DNA of 64,000 nucleotides. Source: Bacteroidota bacterium (GTDB taxonomy: Bacteria > Bacteroidota > Ignavibacteria > Ignavibacteriales > Ignavibacteriaceae). Numbering within the stretch: position 1 is the stretch's first letter; each line of letters starts with the position of its first letter. The translations under genes and the position numbers were made by a program. The DNA lies in NCBI GenBank assembly GCA_022573715.1, contig JACZTL010000010.1, forward strand, positions 1 to 64,000, given 5' to 3'. The notes beneath the pieces were generated by a model. It was not told where the DNA came from and made no database searches. It saw nothing but the letters and a program-made list of their open reading frames with translations. Of this stretch, positions 1-9,205 are shown in pieces.

Positions 1-537
1 TTCCCTGTTAGAGTAATGAAATTTTTAGGTGTAAAAACTTTGCTTGTTTCCAACGCTTGCGGAGGATTGAACCCACTCTTTCAGCGAGGTGATATTATGC
101 TGATGGTTGATCACATCAACTTCTTAGGAGATAATCCATTGATAGGTAAAAATGAAGACGAACTTGGTCCGAGATTTCCCGATATGAGCGAACCTTATAG
201 TAACGAACTTATCTCACTTGCTGAGAATGTTGCAATTGAAAATAAAATAAAAATACAAAAAGGTGTATATGTTGCTGTCCCGGGTCCAAATTTGGAAACA
301 AAAGCGGAATATAGATTTTTACGTGCAACGGGAGCCGATGTTGTGGGAATGTCAACTATTCCGGAAAACATAGTGGCAAATCATATGGGAATTAAAGTAC
401 TGGGTATTAGCATTATTACAGACGAATGTTTCCCGGATTCTTTAAAACCTGTAAATGTTAAGGAAATTATTGCAACAGCACAAAAAGCTGAACCAAAAAT
501 GACATTAATCATGAGTGAAGTAATAAAAATATTATGA
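1..537 (+). CDS. punA: Purine nucleoside phosphorylase, 3' part (cut by window start)
   Basis: Cytosolic enzyme that splits purine nucleosides with phosphate into a free base and ribose-1-phosphate, for purine salvage. The frame is open from base 1; the ATG at 16 is internal, because the preceding codons (FPVRV) match the family. Visible family motifs are the NACGGLN segment, GDIM followed by DHIN, NPLIG, GPRFPDMS, the GPNLETKAEYR phosphate/base loop and GMSTIPE. In the base-recognition loop the sequence reads IITDE where the mammalian trimeric enzymes have ITN, so Asp replaces the Asn that contacts the purine 6-position. The stop overlaps the start of the next gene by 4 bases (ATGA), suggesting translational coupling. 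Confidence 0.93.
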   Translation, partial: FPVRVMKFLGVKTLLVSNACGGLNPLFQRGDIMLMVDHINFLGDNPLIGKNEDELGPRFPDMSEPYSNELISLAENVAIENKIKIQKGVYVAVPGPNLETKAEYRFLRATGADVVGMSTIPENIVANHMGIKVLGISIITDECFPDSLKPVNVKEIIATAQKAEPKMTLIMSEVIKIL

Positions 538-1151
538 AGATTTTAAATGTCCCTATATATCATTTTTTTATTCCGGTGCTTTTGGCACTAATGATGTTTG
601 GTTCAAATTTTTTAAATACAAATATCTTCAGTTTTGGAAACAGTGCCTTTGCAGTATGGTTTATTCTGCTTGTGCTTTGCTTTGCCTGCGGCTGGTATAT
701 TGATAGAACTTTGGATTGGAATTATGGCGGAAAGGTTATTTTTGCAACCATTGTTGCAGCTACATTTATTAGTCTTGTTGTTGTGGTTACTTTCAGAGAA
801 TATTTTTTTAGTAATCAGTTGCTTGTTGAAAATATGATAATGTATACACTAAGAAATATTACACTTGGTGCAATTTCTTTTTTTGGTCTTGCAATCGGTG
901 AAATTATAATGCTCGAAAAAAAATATGCTGTTGTATCAGAAAAAGTAAATTTATTTGAAACTGTTTTACACGATGCAAATAAAGAAGCCGAACTAAAAAT
1001 GAAAGAAGCCGAGCTGAATGCCGAAAAAATACTAAATGATGCAAAAATTGAAGCAAAAGAAGTTCTTATGAAAAAAGAACGAATTCAAAAAGAATTAAAG
1101 GACTTCATACAAATTGAAAAAGAATTAATAAGAAAATACGAAAATTTATAA
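534..1151 (+). CDS. Membrane protein with four TM helices and a C-terminal coiled coil
   Basis: I do not recognise a named family. The 205-residue protein has four hydrophobic helices at about residues 8-28, 36-54, 66-88 and 105-125, then a highly charged Glu/Lys/Ala-rich stretch from about 130 to the end that looks like one long cytoplasmic coiled coil. The start overlaps the stop of the purine nucleoside phosphorylase by 4 bases, and ileS follows after 49 bases, so it is probably co-transcribed with them. The layout is that of a membrane anchor with a cytoplasmic stalk, but no catalytic motif is visible and no function is claimed. Confidence 0.75.
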   Translation: MKILNVPIYHFFIPVLLALMMFGSNFLNTNIFSFGNSAFAVWFILLVLCFACGWYIDRTLDWNYGGKVIFATIVAATFISLVVVVTFREYFFSNQLLVENMIMYTLRNITLGAISFFGLAIGEIIMLEKKYAVVSEKVNLFETVLHDANKEAELKMKEAELNAEKILNDAKIEAKEVLMKKERIQKELKDFIQIEKELIRKYENL

Positions 1152-1200
1152 AGGCTAATTTCATACACAGAATAATATAAAACCAGAATACTGATAAAAA

Positions 1201-4200
1201 ATGTTTAAGCAAAACTTAGAAAAAATAAATTATCCCAAAATTGAAGAAAAGATATTAGATTTTTGGAAAGACAATGAAATTTTTGAAAAAAGTGTTTCAT
1301 CTAAAGATGAAGCCCAAACTTTTACTTTTTATGAAGGACCTCCAACAGCTAACGGAAAGCCGGGTATTCATCACGTAATATCGAGAACTCTTAAGGACCT
1401 AGTTTGCCGTTATAAAACAATGCAGGGTTTCAAAGTAAATAGAAAAGCCGGATGGGATACACACGGTCTGCCTGTCGAAATTGAAGTTGAAAAATCCCTC
1501 GGTATAAAACACAAAAGTGAAATTGCGGAATATGGAATAGAAAAGTATAATAAAGCCTGCAGAGAATCTGTTTTCACTTATAAAGATTTGTGGGAAAAAA
1601 TGACCACTCGCATGGGTTACTGGATTGACCTTGACGACGCTTATGTTACTTTTACTAATAATTATATCGAATCGGTTTGGTGGGCATTAAAAACCCTTTT
1701 TGATAAAGGATTAATCTATAAAGATTATAAAATTGTACCCCAGGACCCTCACTCTGAGACTGTACTTTCTTCACACGAATTAGCCTTGGGATACAGAGAT
1801 ACAAAAGACCCCTCTGTTTATGTATTATTTAAAATTAAGAAATCAGATTCTCATTTTCTTGTTTGGACAACTAGTCCCTGGACATTGATCTCAAATGTGG
1901 CTTTAGCAGTTGGTGATAATATTGATTACGTAAAAATTGAAACCGAAGGCAAAAACATTATACTTGCCAAAGAAAGACTAAATGTAATTAAAGAAGAATA
2001 TGAAATAATAGAAGAATTTAAAGGCAGCCAACTTAAAGAAACCGAATACGAACAACTCTTTAATTATTTAAATGTTGATAAAAAAGCATTTTATGTTTTA
2101 AACGGAAATTTTGTTAACACAGAAGATGGTTCCGGTATTGTTCATATAGCCCCGGCTTTTGGTGTTGATGATTACGAACTTTTAAAAGAATACGATTTAC
2201 CGATGCTTCAACCTGTTACAAGAGGGGGTTTATTTACAGATGAAATTACAGATTTTGCCGGACAGTTTGTTAAGGACGCCGATAAAGGAATCATTATAAA
2301 GTTAAAAGAAGAAAAAAAAATATACAGAAAAGAAACCATAATTCACTCATATCCTTTTAGCTGGAGAAATGACAATGTACCTATCATTTATTATGCAAGA
2401 GAGTCCTGGTTTATAAGAACAACTCAATTTGCCAAGCGCATGGTTGAATTAAATAAAACCATTAACTGGCATCCTCCGGAAGTAGGCGAAGGTAGATTTG
2501 GAAACTGGCTTGAAGAAAACAAAGACTGGGCTTTATCGAGAGACCGCTTCTGGTCAACACCTCTTCCAATTTGGATAAGCAAGGATGGTGATATGTTTGC
2601 TGTGGGAAGTATTGATGAATTAAAAGAAGGTTTTATAGAAGAAGAGGGCAAAAGGATTAAAGTTAGTGAACTTAAAGAAATAGATCTGCACAAACCATTT
2701 GTTGATAAAATTCTTTTTGAAAGAAATAATAAAATCTACAAAAGAACTCATGAAGTTATTGACGCTTGGTTTGATTCCGGTTCTATGCCATTTGCACAAT
2801 ACCATTACCCATTTGAAAACAAGGAGTTGTTTGAAAAAAATTCTTTCCCCGCCGATTATATCTGTGAAGGTGTTGATCAAACACGTGGCTGGTTTTACAC
2901 ACTACATGCAATTTCTACAATGTTGTTCGATAGCATTTCTTATAAGAACATTATTGTTAATGAGTTAATATTAGATAAGAATGGAATTAAAATGTCCAAA
3001 TCAAAAGGCAATACTGTCGATCCTTTTATGCTTTTTGATAAATATGGTGCTGATGCAACAAGATGGTATTTAACTACTGCAAGTCCGCCTTGGAGAACTA
3101 CACTTTTTGACGAAGACGGCTTGAAAGAAGTTCAAAGAAAATTTTTCGGAACATTGTTGAACACATATTCTTTTTTTGCACTTTATGCAAACATTGACAG
3201 ATTTAAATACGAAGAAGATTCAATTGATTATGAAAAAAGACCGGAAATTGACAGGTGGATACTATCAAAAATAAACTCTCTTGTAATTGCTTACACAGAA
3301 GATATGGATAATTACAATTTAACAAAAGCAGCAAGGGCAATATCCGAGTTTACAATTGATCAGCTCTCAAATTGGTATATCCGTCGTTGCAGGAGAAGAT
3401 TTTGGAAATCGGAAATGAATGAGAATAAATTATCCGCATACCAAACTCTATATGAATGTCTGATTACAATTTCAAAACTTGCTGCTCCGTTTATTCCATT
3501 TATTACGGAAGAGATCTATCTAAATCTTAATTCAGTTACAAAAAAAGAAAAATATGAATCTATACATTTAGCACCCATCCCAAAACCTGTTTATAAAAAC
3601 AATGAACTGGAAAATAAGATGGAGATTGCTCAAAAAGTAGTTTATCTTACCCGTTCAATGAGAGCAAAAGCAAATTTAAAAGTACGCCAACCACTAGAAA
3701 AGATTATGGTTGTTGTTGATAAATCAAAACAAAATGCCGTAAAGCAAATGCAGAATGTTATTTTAGAAGAAGTAAATATAAAAGAACTTGTATTGTTGGA
3801 TGATGATTCCGGAATAGTAAATAAAACTGCTAAACCAAATTTTAAATCTATAGGACCAAAATTCGGTAAGAATGTTAAAAGAGTTGCCGAATCAATAAGA
3901 AATTTAACTAGAAAAAACATTGATACTTTGGAAGCAAATCATAATATTGAAGTAAACATTGACGGTGAATTGCTAAATATTACTTCTGATGACGTTGAAA
4001 TTATGGGCTCTGAAATTGAAGGCTGGGTTGTAGAAAGTACAGAAGGCGTCACCGTTGCTATTGATTCTGAGCTTTCAGATGAATTAATTGCAGAAGGTCT
4101 TGCAAGAGAGTTTGTTAACAGGATTCAGAATATGAGAAAAGATTCAGGTTTTGAAGTAACAGATAGAATAAAGATTAAATTTACAGGCAACACCGAACTA

Positions 4201-4353
4201 ATTAATGCTATTAATATGTTTGAAAAATATGTTTCTAATGAAACTCTGGCTGATGAAATAAAAAATGTAGAAAATCTTAATGGTTCTGCTAAAACTGATT
4301 GGCAGATAAATAATATTAATTGTTCAATCAGCATAGATAAAGATAATTCTTAA
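1201..4353 (+). CDS. ileS: Isoleucyl-tRNA synthetase, GIHH-motif type
   Basis: Class Ia aminoacyl-tRNA synthetase that charges tRNA-Ile and edits misactivated valine. At 1050 residues it has the length of the eukaryote-like bacterial form. The ATP-binding signature is PPTANGKPGIHH (GIHH at residues 55-58) instead of a plain HIGH. The editing CP1 region follows, with WTTSPWT, then the SRDRFWSTPLPIW segment near 445-458, and KMSKS at 597-601. The anticodon-binding region and a C-terminal extension complete the protein. Eukaryote-like IleS forms are often less sensitive to mupirocin; that is family knowledge and is not shown here. The ATG is preceded by an A-rich stretch without a Shine-Dalgarno sequence. 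Confidence 0.97.
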   Translation: MFKQNLEKINYPKIEEKILDFWKDNEIFEKSVSSKDEAQTFTFYEGPPTANGKPGIHHVISRTLKDLVCRYKTMQGFKVNRKAGWDTHGLPVEIEVEKSLGIKHKSEIAEYGIEKYNKACRESVFTYKDLWEKMTTRMGYWIDLDDAYVTFTNNYIESVWWALKTLFDKGLIYKDYKIVPQDPHSETVLSSHELALGYRDTKDPSVYVLFKIKKSDSHFLVWTTSPWTLISNVALAVGDNIDYVKIETEGKNIILAKERLNVIKEEYEIIEEFKGSQLKETEYEQLFNYLNVDKKAFYVLNGNFVNTEDGSGIVHIAPAFGVDDYELLKEYDLPMLQPVTRGGLFTDEITDFAGQFVKDADKGIIIKLKEEKKIYRKETIIHSYPFSWRNDNVPIIYYARESWFIRTTQFAKRMVELNKTINWHPPEVGEGRFGNWLEENKDWALSRDRFWSTPLPIWISKDGDMFAVGSIDELKEGFIEEEGKRIKVSELKEIDLHKPFVDKILFERNNKIYKRTHEVIDAWFDSGSMPFAQYHYPFENKELFEKNSFPADYICEGVDQTRGWFYTLHAISTMLFDSISYKNIIVNELILDKNGIKMSKSKGNTVDPFMLFDKYGADATRWYLTTASPPWRTTLFDEDGLKEVQRKFFGTLLNTYSFFALYANIDRFKYEEDSIDYEKRPEIDRWILSKINSLVIAYTEDMDNYNLTKAARAISEFTIDQLSNWYIRRCRRRFWKSEMNENKLSAYQTLYECLITISKLAAPFIPFITEEIYLNLNSVTKKEKYESIHLAPIPKPVYKNNELENKMEIAQKVVYLTRSMRAKANLKVRQPLEKIMVVVDKSKQNAVKQMQNVILEEVNIKELVLLDDDSGIVNKTAKPNFKSIGPKFGKNVKRVAESIRNLTRKNIDTLEANHNIEVNIDGELLNITSDDVEIMGSEIEGWVVESTEGVTVAIDSELSDELIAEGLAREFVNRIQNMRKDSGFEVTDRIKIKFTGNTELINAINMFEKYVSNETLADEIKNVENLNGSAKTDWQINNINCSISIDKDNS

Positions 4354-4370
4354 TTTGAGGAGGTTTTAAA

Positions 4371-5114
4371 ATGGCTAAAAAGAAAGCAGGGAAAAAGACT
4401 TCTGCAAAAACAAAAAATAAATTGAAAAAAACTACTGTTAAATCAACATCTAAGAAAAAAAGCGAAAAGAAAACATCTATTATGATAAAGAAAAAAACTA
4501 CTTCTAAAAAGAAACCCCTAACAAAAGCTAAAAAAACTATTAGAAAACCTGTAACAAAAAAAAATAGTATAAAGAAAACAATAATAATTAAAGTAAAAAA
4601 GACTGCTGTTAAAAAAACAAGAAAAGCTGCAATAAAAAAACAAGAAGTTTATTACGAAGACGTAGACGCAAAAGCCGCTGCACGTGCCGTAGCAATCAAA
4701 AAGATAAAGGGATACGGCAAGAAAGACTTAGGGCATTTCAAAAAGATAATCATTGAGAAAAGAGATGAAATTATTATACAGCTTCAAAATTTAAAAGAAC
4801 AGATGATGGATACTTCCACCGGTGAATATATAAATGAAAATTCCCCTTATTCACTACATATGGCAGAGCAGGGTACAGATGCTATGGAAAGGGAAAAAAC
4901 ATTTTTATATGCTCAAAGAGAAACTAAGTTTTTAGGATACTTAGAAGCCGCACTAAAAAGAATTGATGCCAGAACATACGGTATTTGTATTGAATGTATT
5001 GAAGAACCAAAATATTTATGCGAATCATGCCCGTTAGTTCCAAAAGCACGCCTTGAAGCGGTTCCCCACAGCCAGGTTTGCGTATCTATAAAACAAAAAC
5101 AAGAAAAGAAATAA
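4371..5114 (+). CDS. DksA/TraR-family protein with a lysine-rich histone H1-like N-terminus
   Basis: The C-terminal half (about 105-240) is a DksA/TraR-type protein: a helical hairpin ending in a zinc finger and the conserved ARLEAVP segment. Proteins of this family enter the RNA polymerase secondary channel and modulate transcription. The first ~90 residues are almost entirely Lys, Thr, Ser and Ala, like histone H1 or the tail of AlgP-type proteins, and probably bind nucleic acid. The finger is unusual: Cys206 and Cys209 form the first pair, but the loop holds an extra pair (Cys217, Cys220) and only one Cys (237) lies at the usual last CxxC site. A strong GAGGAGG Shine-Dalgarno sequence 7 bases before ATG suggests high expression. 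Confidence 0.85.
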   Translation: MAKKKAGKKTSAKTKNKLKKTTVKSTSKKKSEKKTSIMIKKKTTSKKKPLTKAKKTIRKPVTKKNSIKKTIIIKVKKTAVKKTRKAAIKKQEVYYEDVDAKAAARAVAIKKIKGYGKKDLGHFKKIIIEKRDEIIIQLQNLKEQMMDTSTGEYINENSPYSLHMAEQGTDAMEREKTFLYAQRETKFLGYLEAALKRIDARTYGICIECIEEPKYLCESCPLVPKARLEAVPHSQVCVSIKQKQEKK

Positions 5115-5164
5115 GAGTTGATCTTAATTAACATAAGGATTTTTTCAAATCTTTTAAGAAAGAC

Positions 5165-5998
5165 ATGTTACTAACTTCTCTATGGGAAAGCATTCAAATT
5201 ACTTTCCTTGTTGCAGTAATGATGATTACCGTTGATTTTATCAATGTTCGTGCGGAAGGCAAGCTTGCTTTAATTTTACACACTACACAAAAATGGAAGC
5301 AATATTTATTAGGTTCCTTCCTCGGAACATTGCCAGGATGTCTCGGATCTTATGCCGGTGTAAGCTTATACATGCACGGTATTATAAGTTTTGGTGCTCT
5401 TGCGGGATTGATGATTGCAACATCCGGCGACGAAGCTTTTGTAATGCTGGCAATGTTTCCTAAAATTGCTATCATTCTTTTTATTGTACTTTTTATAATT
5501 GGAGTTTTTTCGGGAAAAATTATAGATTCTATTGTCAATAAATTAAACATACAAAATTGTATGGATTGCGAGGCAGTCCAGATTCATAATGACGAAAAAA
5601 GCTACAAGCATTATATTAAAGATCATATCTGGAATCATATAGTTAAAGAACATGTTTGGAAAATTTTCTTGTGGACATTTGGTGCACTTTTATTAATCGA
5701 ATTTAGTACAAATTATTTAAATCTTGAATCTTTAACCAGCCAGTACATTTGGGTTGTGTTATTGTTGAGTGTTCTTATTGGCATAATTCCCGATTCAGGT
5801 CCCCATCTAATTTTTGTTTCCCTGTTTGCACAGGGTTTAATTCCATTTTCTATTTTACTAAGCAGTTCTATTGTGCAAGACGGACACGGTATGTTACCAA
5901 TGCTTTCCTTTTCTGTAAAAGATTCTATTAGTATAAAAATATTCAATGCATTAATTGGTTTAATCTTAGGATCGGTTTTATTGCTCTTAGGTCTGTAA
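5165..5998 (+). CDS. Putative heavy-metal exporter, ArsP_2/putative manganese transporter family
   Basis: A 277-residue polytopic membrane protein made of two halves. The first half has about four helices with GSFLGTLPGCLGSYAGV and ATSGDEAFVML. A His/Asp/Cys-rich cytoplasmic loop follows (about 130-165, with CMDCEAVQIH and repeated H-rich segments). The second half carries GIIPDSGPHLIFV and VQDGHGMLPML. The paired motifs fit the family annotated as putative 10-TM heavy-metal exporter or manganese transporter. The His- and Cys-rich loop is a plausible metal-sensing or delivery site, which is inference. The substrate cannot be told from sequence. Confidence 0.75.
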   Translation: MLLTSLWESIQITFLVAVMMITVDFINVRAEGKLALILHTTQKWKQYLLGSFLGTLPGCLGSYAGVSLYMHGIISFGALAGLMIATSGDEAFVMLAMFPKIAIILFIVLFIIGVFSGKIIDSIVNKLNIQNCMDCEAVQIHNDEKSYKHYIKDHIWNHIVKEHVWKIFLWTFGALLLIEFSTNYLNLESLTSQYIWVVLLLSVLIGIIPDSGPHLIFVSLFAQGLIPFSILLSSSIVQDGHGMLPMLSFSVKDSISIKIFNALIGLILGSVLLLLGL

Positions 5999-6091
5999 TT
6001 TTTTTTATTTTTTCAATATTAAAATAAACTCAAATATTTTTTTATCTTTTTCGTAGATTTACAAAATAAATTTAAAATAGTAAGGGTTACT

Positions 6092-6715
6092 GTGAGAGTA
6101 TTATTTGTTTCATTTTTTGTCATGCTTATAGACCAGCTATCAAAATTAGCCGTAAAAGGTTTTTCAATTCCATTTATTAATTTTCATCATATTGGTATGT
6201 TCGAAGGTGAAAGGATTAGAATACTTGGAGATTTTTTTCGCATCACTTTTATAGAAAATCCAGGTATGGCATTCGGTTTAAACCCCGGTATAAGCTTTAA
6301 ATTATGGATTACAATTTTTTCTCTGTTAGCAAGCAGCGGAATAGTTTTTTACTTGTTCATAGTGAAGAACGAAAGATTTACTCTGCGTTTTTCACTTGCC
6401 CTAATTTTGGGCGGGGCGATCGGTAATTTAATAGACAGAATATTCTACGGTGTTTTTTACGGGTATGCACCACTGTTTTACGGCAAGGTGGTTGATTTTT
6501 TAGATGTCGATTTTTTTCATTTCGCATTATTTGGAAAAACATTTGATAGATGGCCTATATTTAATGTTGCCGATGCCTCAGTAACTATTGGAGTTTTAAT
6601 ACTCCTTATATTTCATTCCAGAACACAAGAGAAAAAACAAGATAAAATTATTGATGAGAATACACCTCAAATATCTTTAGAGAGTGAATCGAACGATACA
6701 AAAACTACAAATTAA
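6092..6715 (+). CDS. lspA: Lipoprotein signal peptidase (signal peptidase II)
   Basis: Inner-membrane aspartyl protease that removes signal peptides from diacylated prolipoproteins. The family core is complete: an N-terminal helix with DQLSK, NPGMAFG, GNLIDRIF with catalytic Asp115, and FNVADASVTIG with Asp161. The 207 residues are longer than usual because of an insertion between the helices before Asp115 and a polar tail rich in Glu, Asp and Asn. The start is GTG; the first residues (MRVLFVSFF) form the first TM helix, so this start fits. It is followed 8 bases later by the pseudouridine synthase gene, a pairing seen in many bacteria. Clients in this window include the rhodanese lipoprotein. 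Confidence 0.95.
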   Translation: MRVLFVSFFVMLIDQLSKLAVKGFSIPFINFHHIGMFEGERIRILGDFFRITFIENPGMAFGLNPGISFKLWITIFSLLASSGIVFYLFIVKNERFTLRFSLALILGGAIGNLIDRIFYGVFYGYAPLFYGKVVDFLDVDFFHFALFGKTFDRWPIFNVADASVTIGVLILLIFHSRTQEKKQDKIIDENTPQISLESESNDTKTTN

Positions 6716-6723
6716 TATTTTGA

Positions 6724-7698
6724 ATGTCTGAAATAATCTCAGAAAAAAAATATGAGTTTTTAATACCCGAAGGAAAGCAAAAAGAAAGACTTGATGTTTT
6801 TCTTACAAATTCTGTTGAGAACACCACAAGATCAAAAGTCCAGAAACTAATTGAATCTAAAAACGTAACGGTTAACGGCAAATTTGTAAAAGCAAGTTAT
6901 TTGGTTCAACCTAATGATGTAATAATTGCAACTCACCCAATTACTCCTCGTCCCGAAAAAGTCGAGCCTGAAGACATACCTTTAAATATTGTTTATGAAG
7001 ACGAATATTTCTTAATAATCAACAAACCTGCCGGAATGGTTACACACCCGGCTTATGCAAATTACACGGGAACTCTTGTTAATGCACTGCTTTATCACTC
7101 AAACAAATTAAGCAATATAAATGAAGAATTTCGTCCCGGTATTGTGCACAGAATTGACAAAGAAACAAGCGGACTTTTGGTTGTTGCTAAAGATGATTGG
7201 ACTCACGCAAAATTAGCCGAACAGTTTTCAAAACACACAACCGAAAGAGAGTATTGGGCTGTTGCTTGGGGAATATTTAAAGAGAGAAAAGGAGAAATTA
7301 ATCAGAACATTGCACGAAGCAAAAAAGACAGAAAAAAATTTACACACAGCCAAACGGAAGGGAAAACTGCTACAACATTATATGATGTAATCACAGAATA
7401 TGATTTTACATCTCTTGTAAAACTTAATTTAAAAACAGGAAGAACACACCAGATTCGTGTGCATTTATCATATATTAATCACCCGGTTTTTGGTGATCCT
7501 ACATACGGCGGTAGAGAACTTGTTTGCGGATCTTCTTTACCGAAGATAAAAAACAGATTACATAACCTGCTAAAAATAATGCCGCGCCAGGCATTGCATG
7601 CAAAGACACTGGGCTTTATTCATCCTAAAAAAAATGAATTTGTAATGTTTGATTCCGAACTGCCCGAAGATATGAAAACTTTAATCTCTAAATTGTAA
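6724..7698 (+). CDS. rluD: RluA/RluD-family 23S rRNA pseudouridine synthase
   Basis: Converts uridines in 23S rRNA to pseudouridine. An N-terminal S4 RNA-binding domain (about 18-85) precedes the catalytic domain, which has NKPAGMVTHPA, GIVHRIDKETSGLLVVAK with catalytic Asp145, and LKTGRTHQIRVHLSYINHPVFGDPTYGG. The S4 domain and the context after lspA favour RluD rather than RluA or RluC, but the site is inferred. It is probably co-transcribed with lspA (8-base gap). Confidence 0.92.
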   Translation: MSEIISEKKYEFLIPEGKQKERLDVFLTNSVENTTRSKVQKLIESKNVTVNGKFVKASYLVQPNDVIIATHPITPRPEKVEPEDIPLNIVYEDEYFLIINKPAGMVTHPAYANYTGTLVNALLYHSNKLSNINEEFRPGIVHRIDKETSGLLVVAKDDWTHAKLAEQFSKHTTEREYWAVAWGIFKERKGEINQNIARSKKDRKKFTHSQTEGKTATTLYDVITEYDFTSLVKLNLKTGRTHQIRVHLSYINHPVFGDPTYGGRELVCGSSLPKIKNRLHNLLKIMPRQALHAKTLGFIHPKKNEFVMFDSELPEDMKTLISKL

Positions 7699-7786
7699 AA
7701 GACTTAAACTTTCTGTTAAGAACTACCTTTTTAAAACAGACTAATTTATCTTTGGCAATGAAATATTATTATTCTTAAAAGACACT

Positions 7787-9205
7787 ATGATTAAAATTTA
7801 CAATACACTCTCGAAAAAGAAAGAAGAATTCAAGCCTATAAATCCACCAAATGTTAATATGTACGTTTGCGGACCTACTGTTTACGATTTTTTCCACATC
7901 GGCAATTCACGTTCATTCATTATGGCTGATATAATAAGACGATATTTGGAATACTCAGGATACAAAGTAAAATATGTAATGAACATTACCGATATAGACG
8001 ATAAAATAATCCGCAAATCAATTGAACAGAACAAACCGTTCAAAGAAATTGCCGACGAATATGCAGGTTATTTCTTAGAAGATTCAAAAAAACTAAAAAT
8101 AAAAGAAGCAGATGTTTTTCCACGCCCTACCGAGCATATGAACAGCATCATAAATCTTATAAAAGAACTTGAAGAAAAAAGTTTTGCTTACAATGTAGAC
8201 GGCAATGTTTTTTACGATGTCTCTAAATTTAAAGAATACGGAAAACTCAGCGGAAAAAATATTGAAGATTTAATATCCGGTGCAAGAATAGAAATAAACA
8301 AAGATAAGAAAAACCCACTTGATTTTTCACTTTGGAAAAAAGCGAAAGAAGGCGAACCGTATTGGGAAAGTCCCTGGGGTAACGGAAGACCCGGCTGGCA
8401 CGTTGAATGTTCTGCAATGAGCTGTGCACATTTAGGAAACAATTTTGATATTCACGCCGGTGGCAATGACCTTATCTTCCCGCACCACGAAAATGAAATT
8501 GCTCAAAGCGAAGTGGCTAATGGTGAACACTTTGTAAATTACTGGCTTCACTTCGGATTTTTGATTATCAACAATCAAAAAATGTCAAAATCTTTAGGTA
8601 ACTTTTTTACTGCAAGGGATATTCTTAAAATATATTCAGCGGAGACAATTAGACTCTTCTTTGCACAGGCTCATTACTCCGGACCTTTGAATTTTAACGA
8701 AGAGCTTCTTACTGCATCTCAAAAAGGGTTAGAGAAACTTACAAATCTGCAGAAAAAAATTGATGATGAATTTTCTTCGGAAACAAGGGATGGAATTATG
8801 CCTAAACTTGATTTTAACAAGTATAAAACGGACTTCCAAACAGCAATGAACGATGATTTTAATACACCTCAAGCCGTAGCTGTGATTTTTGACTTTGTTA
8901 AAGATGCAAATAAAATCATCGGTGAAAACACTAATATTAATAGTGAGTTTTATTCTGAAATAAAAAACTTTTTGCAAACTACCGCAGAGGGTGTTTTGGG
9001 TATTATGGACTTTACACAAAAAGAAGAGGGTGATATGGCAACAAAAGAAAAAGAATTGATAGAACTTTTAATTAAACTCAGGCAGAACGCAAAAATGGAA
9101 AAGAATTACGCACTTGCAGATAAAATTAGAGATGAACTGAAAGATATCGGCATTGCTTTGGAAGACTCAAAAGATAAAACTACTTATAAATTAAAGGTTA
9201 ATTAA
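7787..9205 (+). CDS. cysS: Cysteinyl-tRNA synthetase
   Basis: Class Ia synthetase that charges tRNA-Cys, 472 residues. Zinc ligands are visible as Cys in CGPTVYD and HVECSAMS and as His/Glu in HHENEIAQSE. The HIGH motif is FFHIGNS and the KMSKS motif is KMSKSLGNF. The protein ends just past the DALR region with a short Lys-rich tail. Its last 8 bases overlap the 3' end of the convergent oxidase gene, leaving no room for an intergenic terminator. A lone TAtcTTTG box lies at 7747-7754, but no TTG is found at the right distance. Confidence 0.97.
   Translation: MIKIYNTLSKKKEEFKPINPPNVNMYVCGPTVYDFFHIGNSRSFIMADIIRRYLEYSGYKVKYVMNITDIDDKIIRKSIEQNKPFKEIADEYAGYFLEDSKKLKIKEADVFPRPTEHMNSIINLIKELEEKSFAYNVDGNVFYDVSKFKEYGKLSGKNIEDLISGARIEINKDKKNPLDFSLWKKAKEGEPYWESPWGNGRPGWHVECSAMSCAHLGNNFDIHAGGNDLIFPHHENEIAQSEVANGEHFVNYWLHFGFLIINNQKMSKSLGNFFTARDILKIYSAETIRLFFAQAHYSGPLNFNEELLTASQKGLEKLTNLQKKIDDEFSSETRDGIMPKLDFNKYKTDFQTAMNDDFNTPQAVAVIFDFVKDANKIIGENTNINSEFYSEIKNFLQTTAEGVLGIMDFTQKEEGDMATKEKELIELLIKLRQNAKMEKNYALADKIRDELKDIGIALEDSKDKTTYKLKVN

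Noticed and set aside
7747-7754. TAtcTTTG box as a cysS promoter
   Set aside because: No TTG at 19-21 bases upstream; only half of the motif is present.
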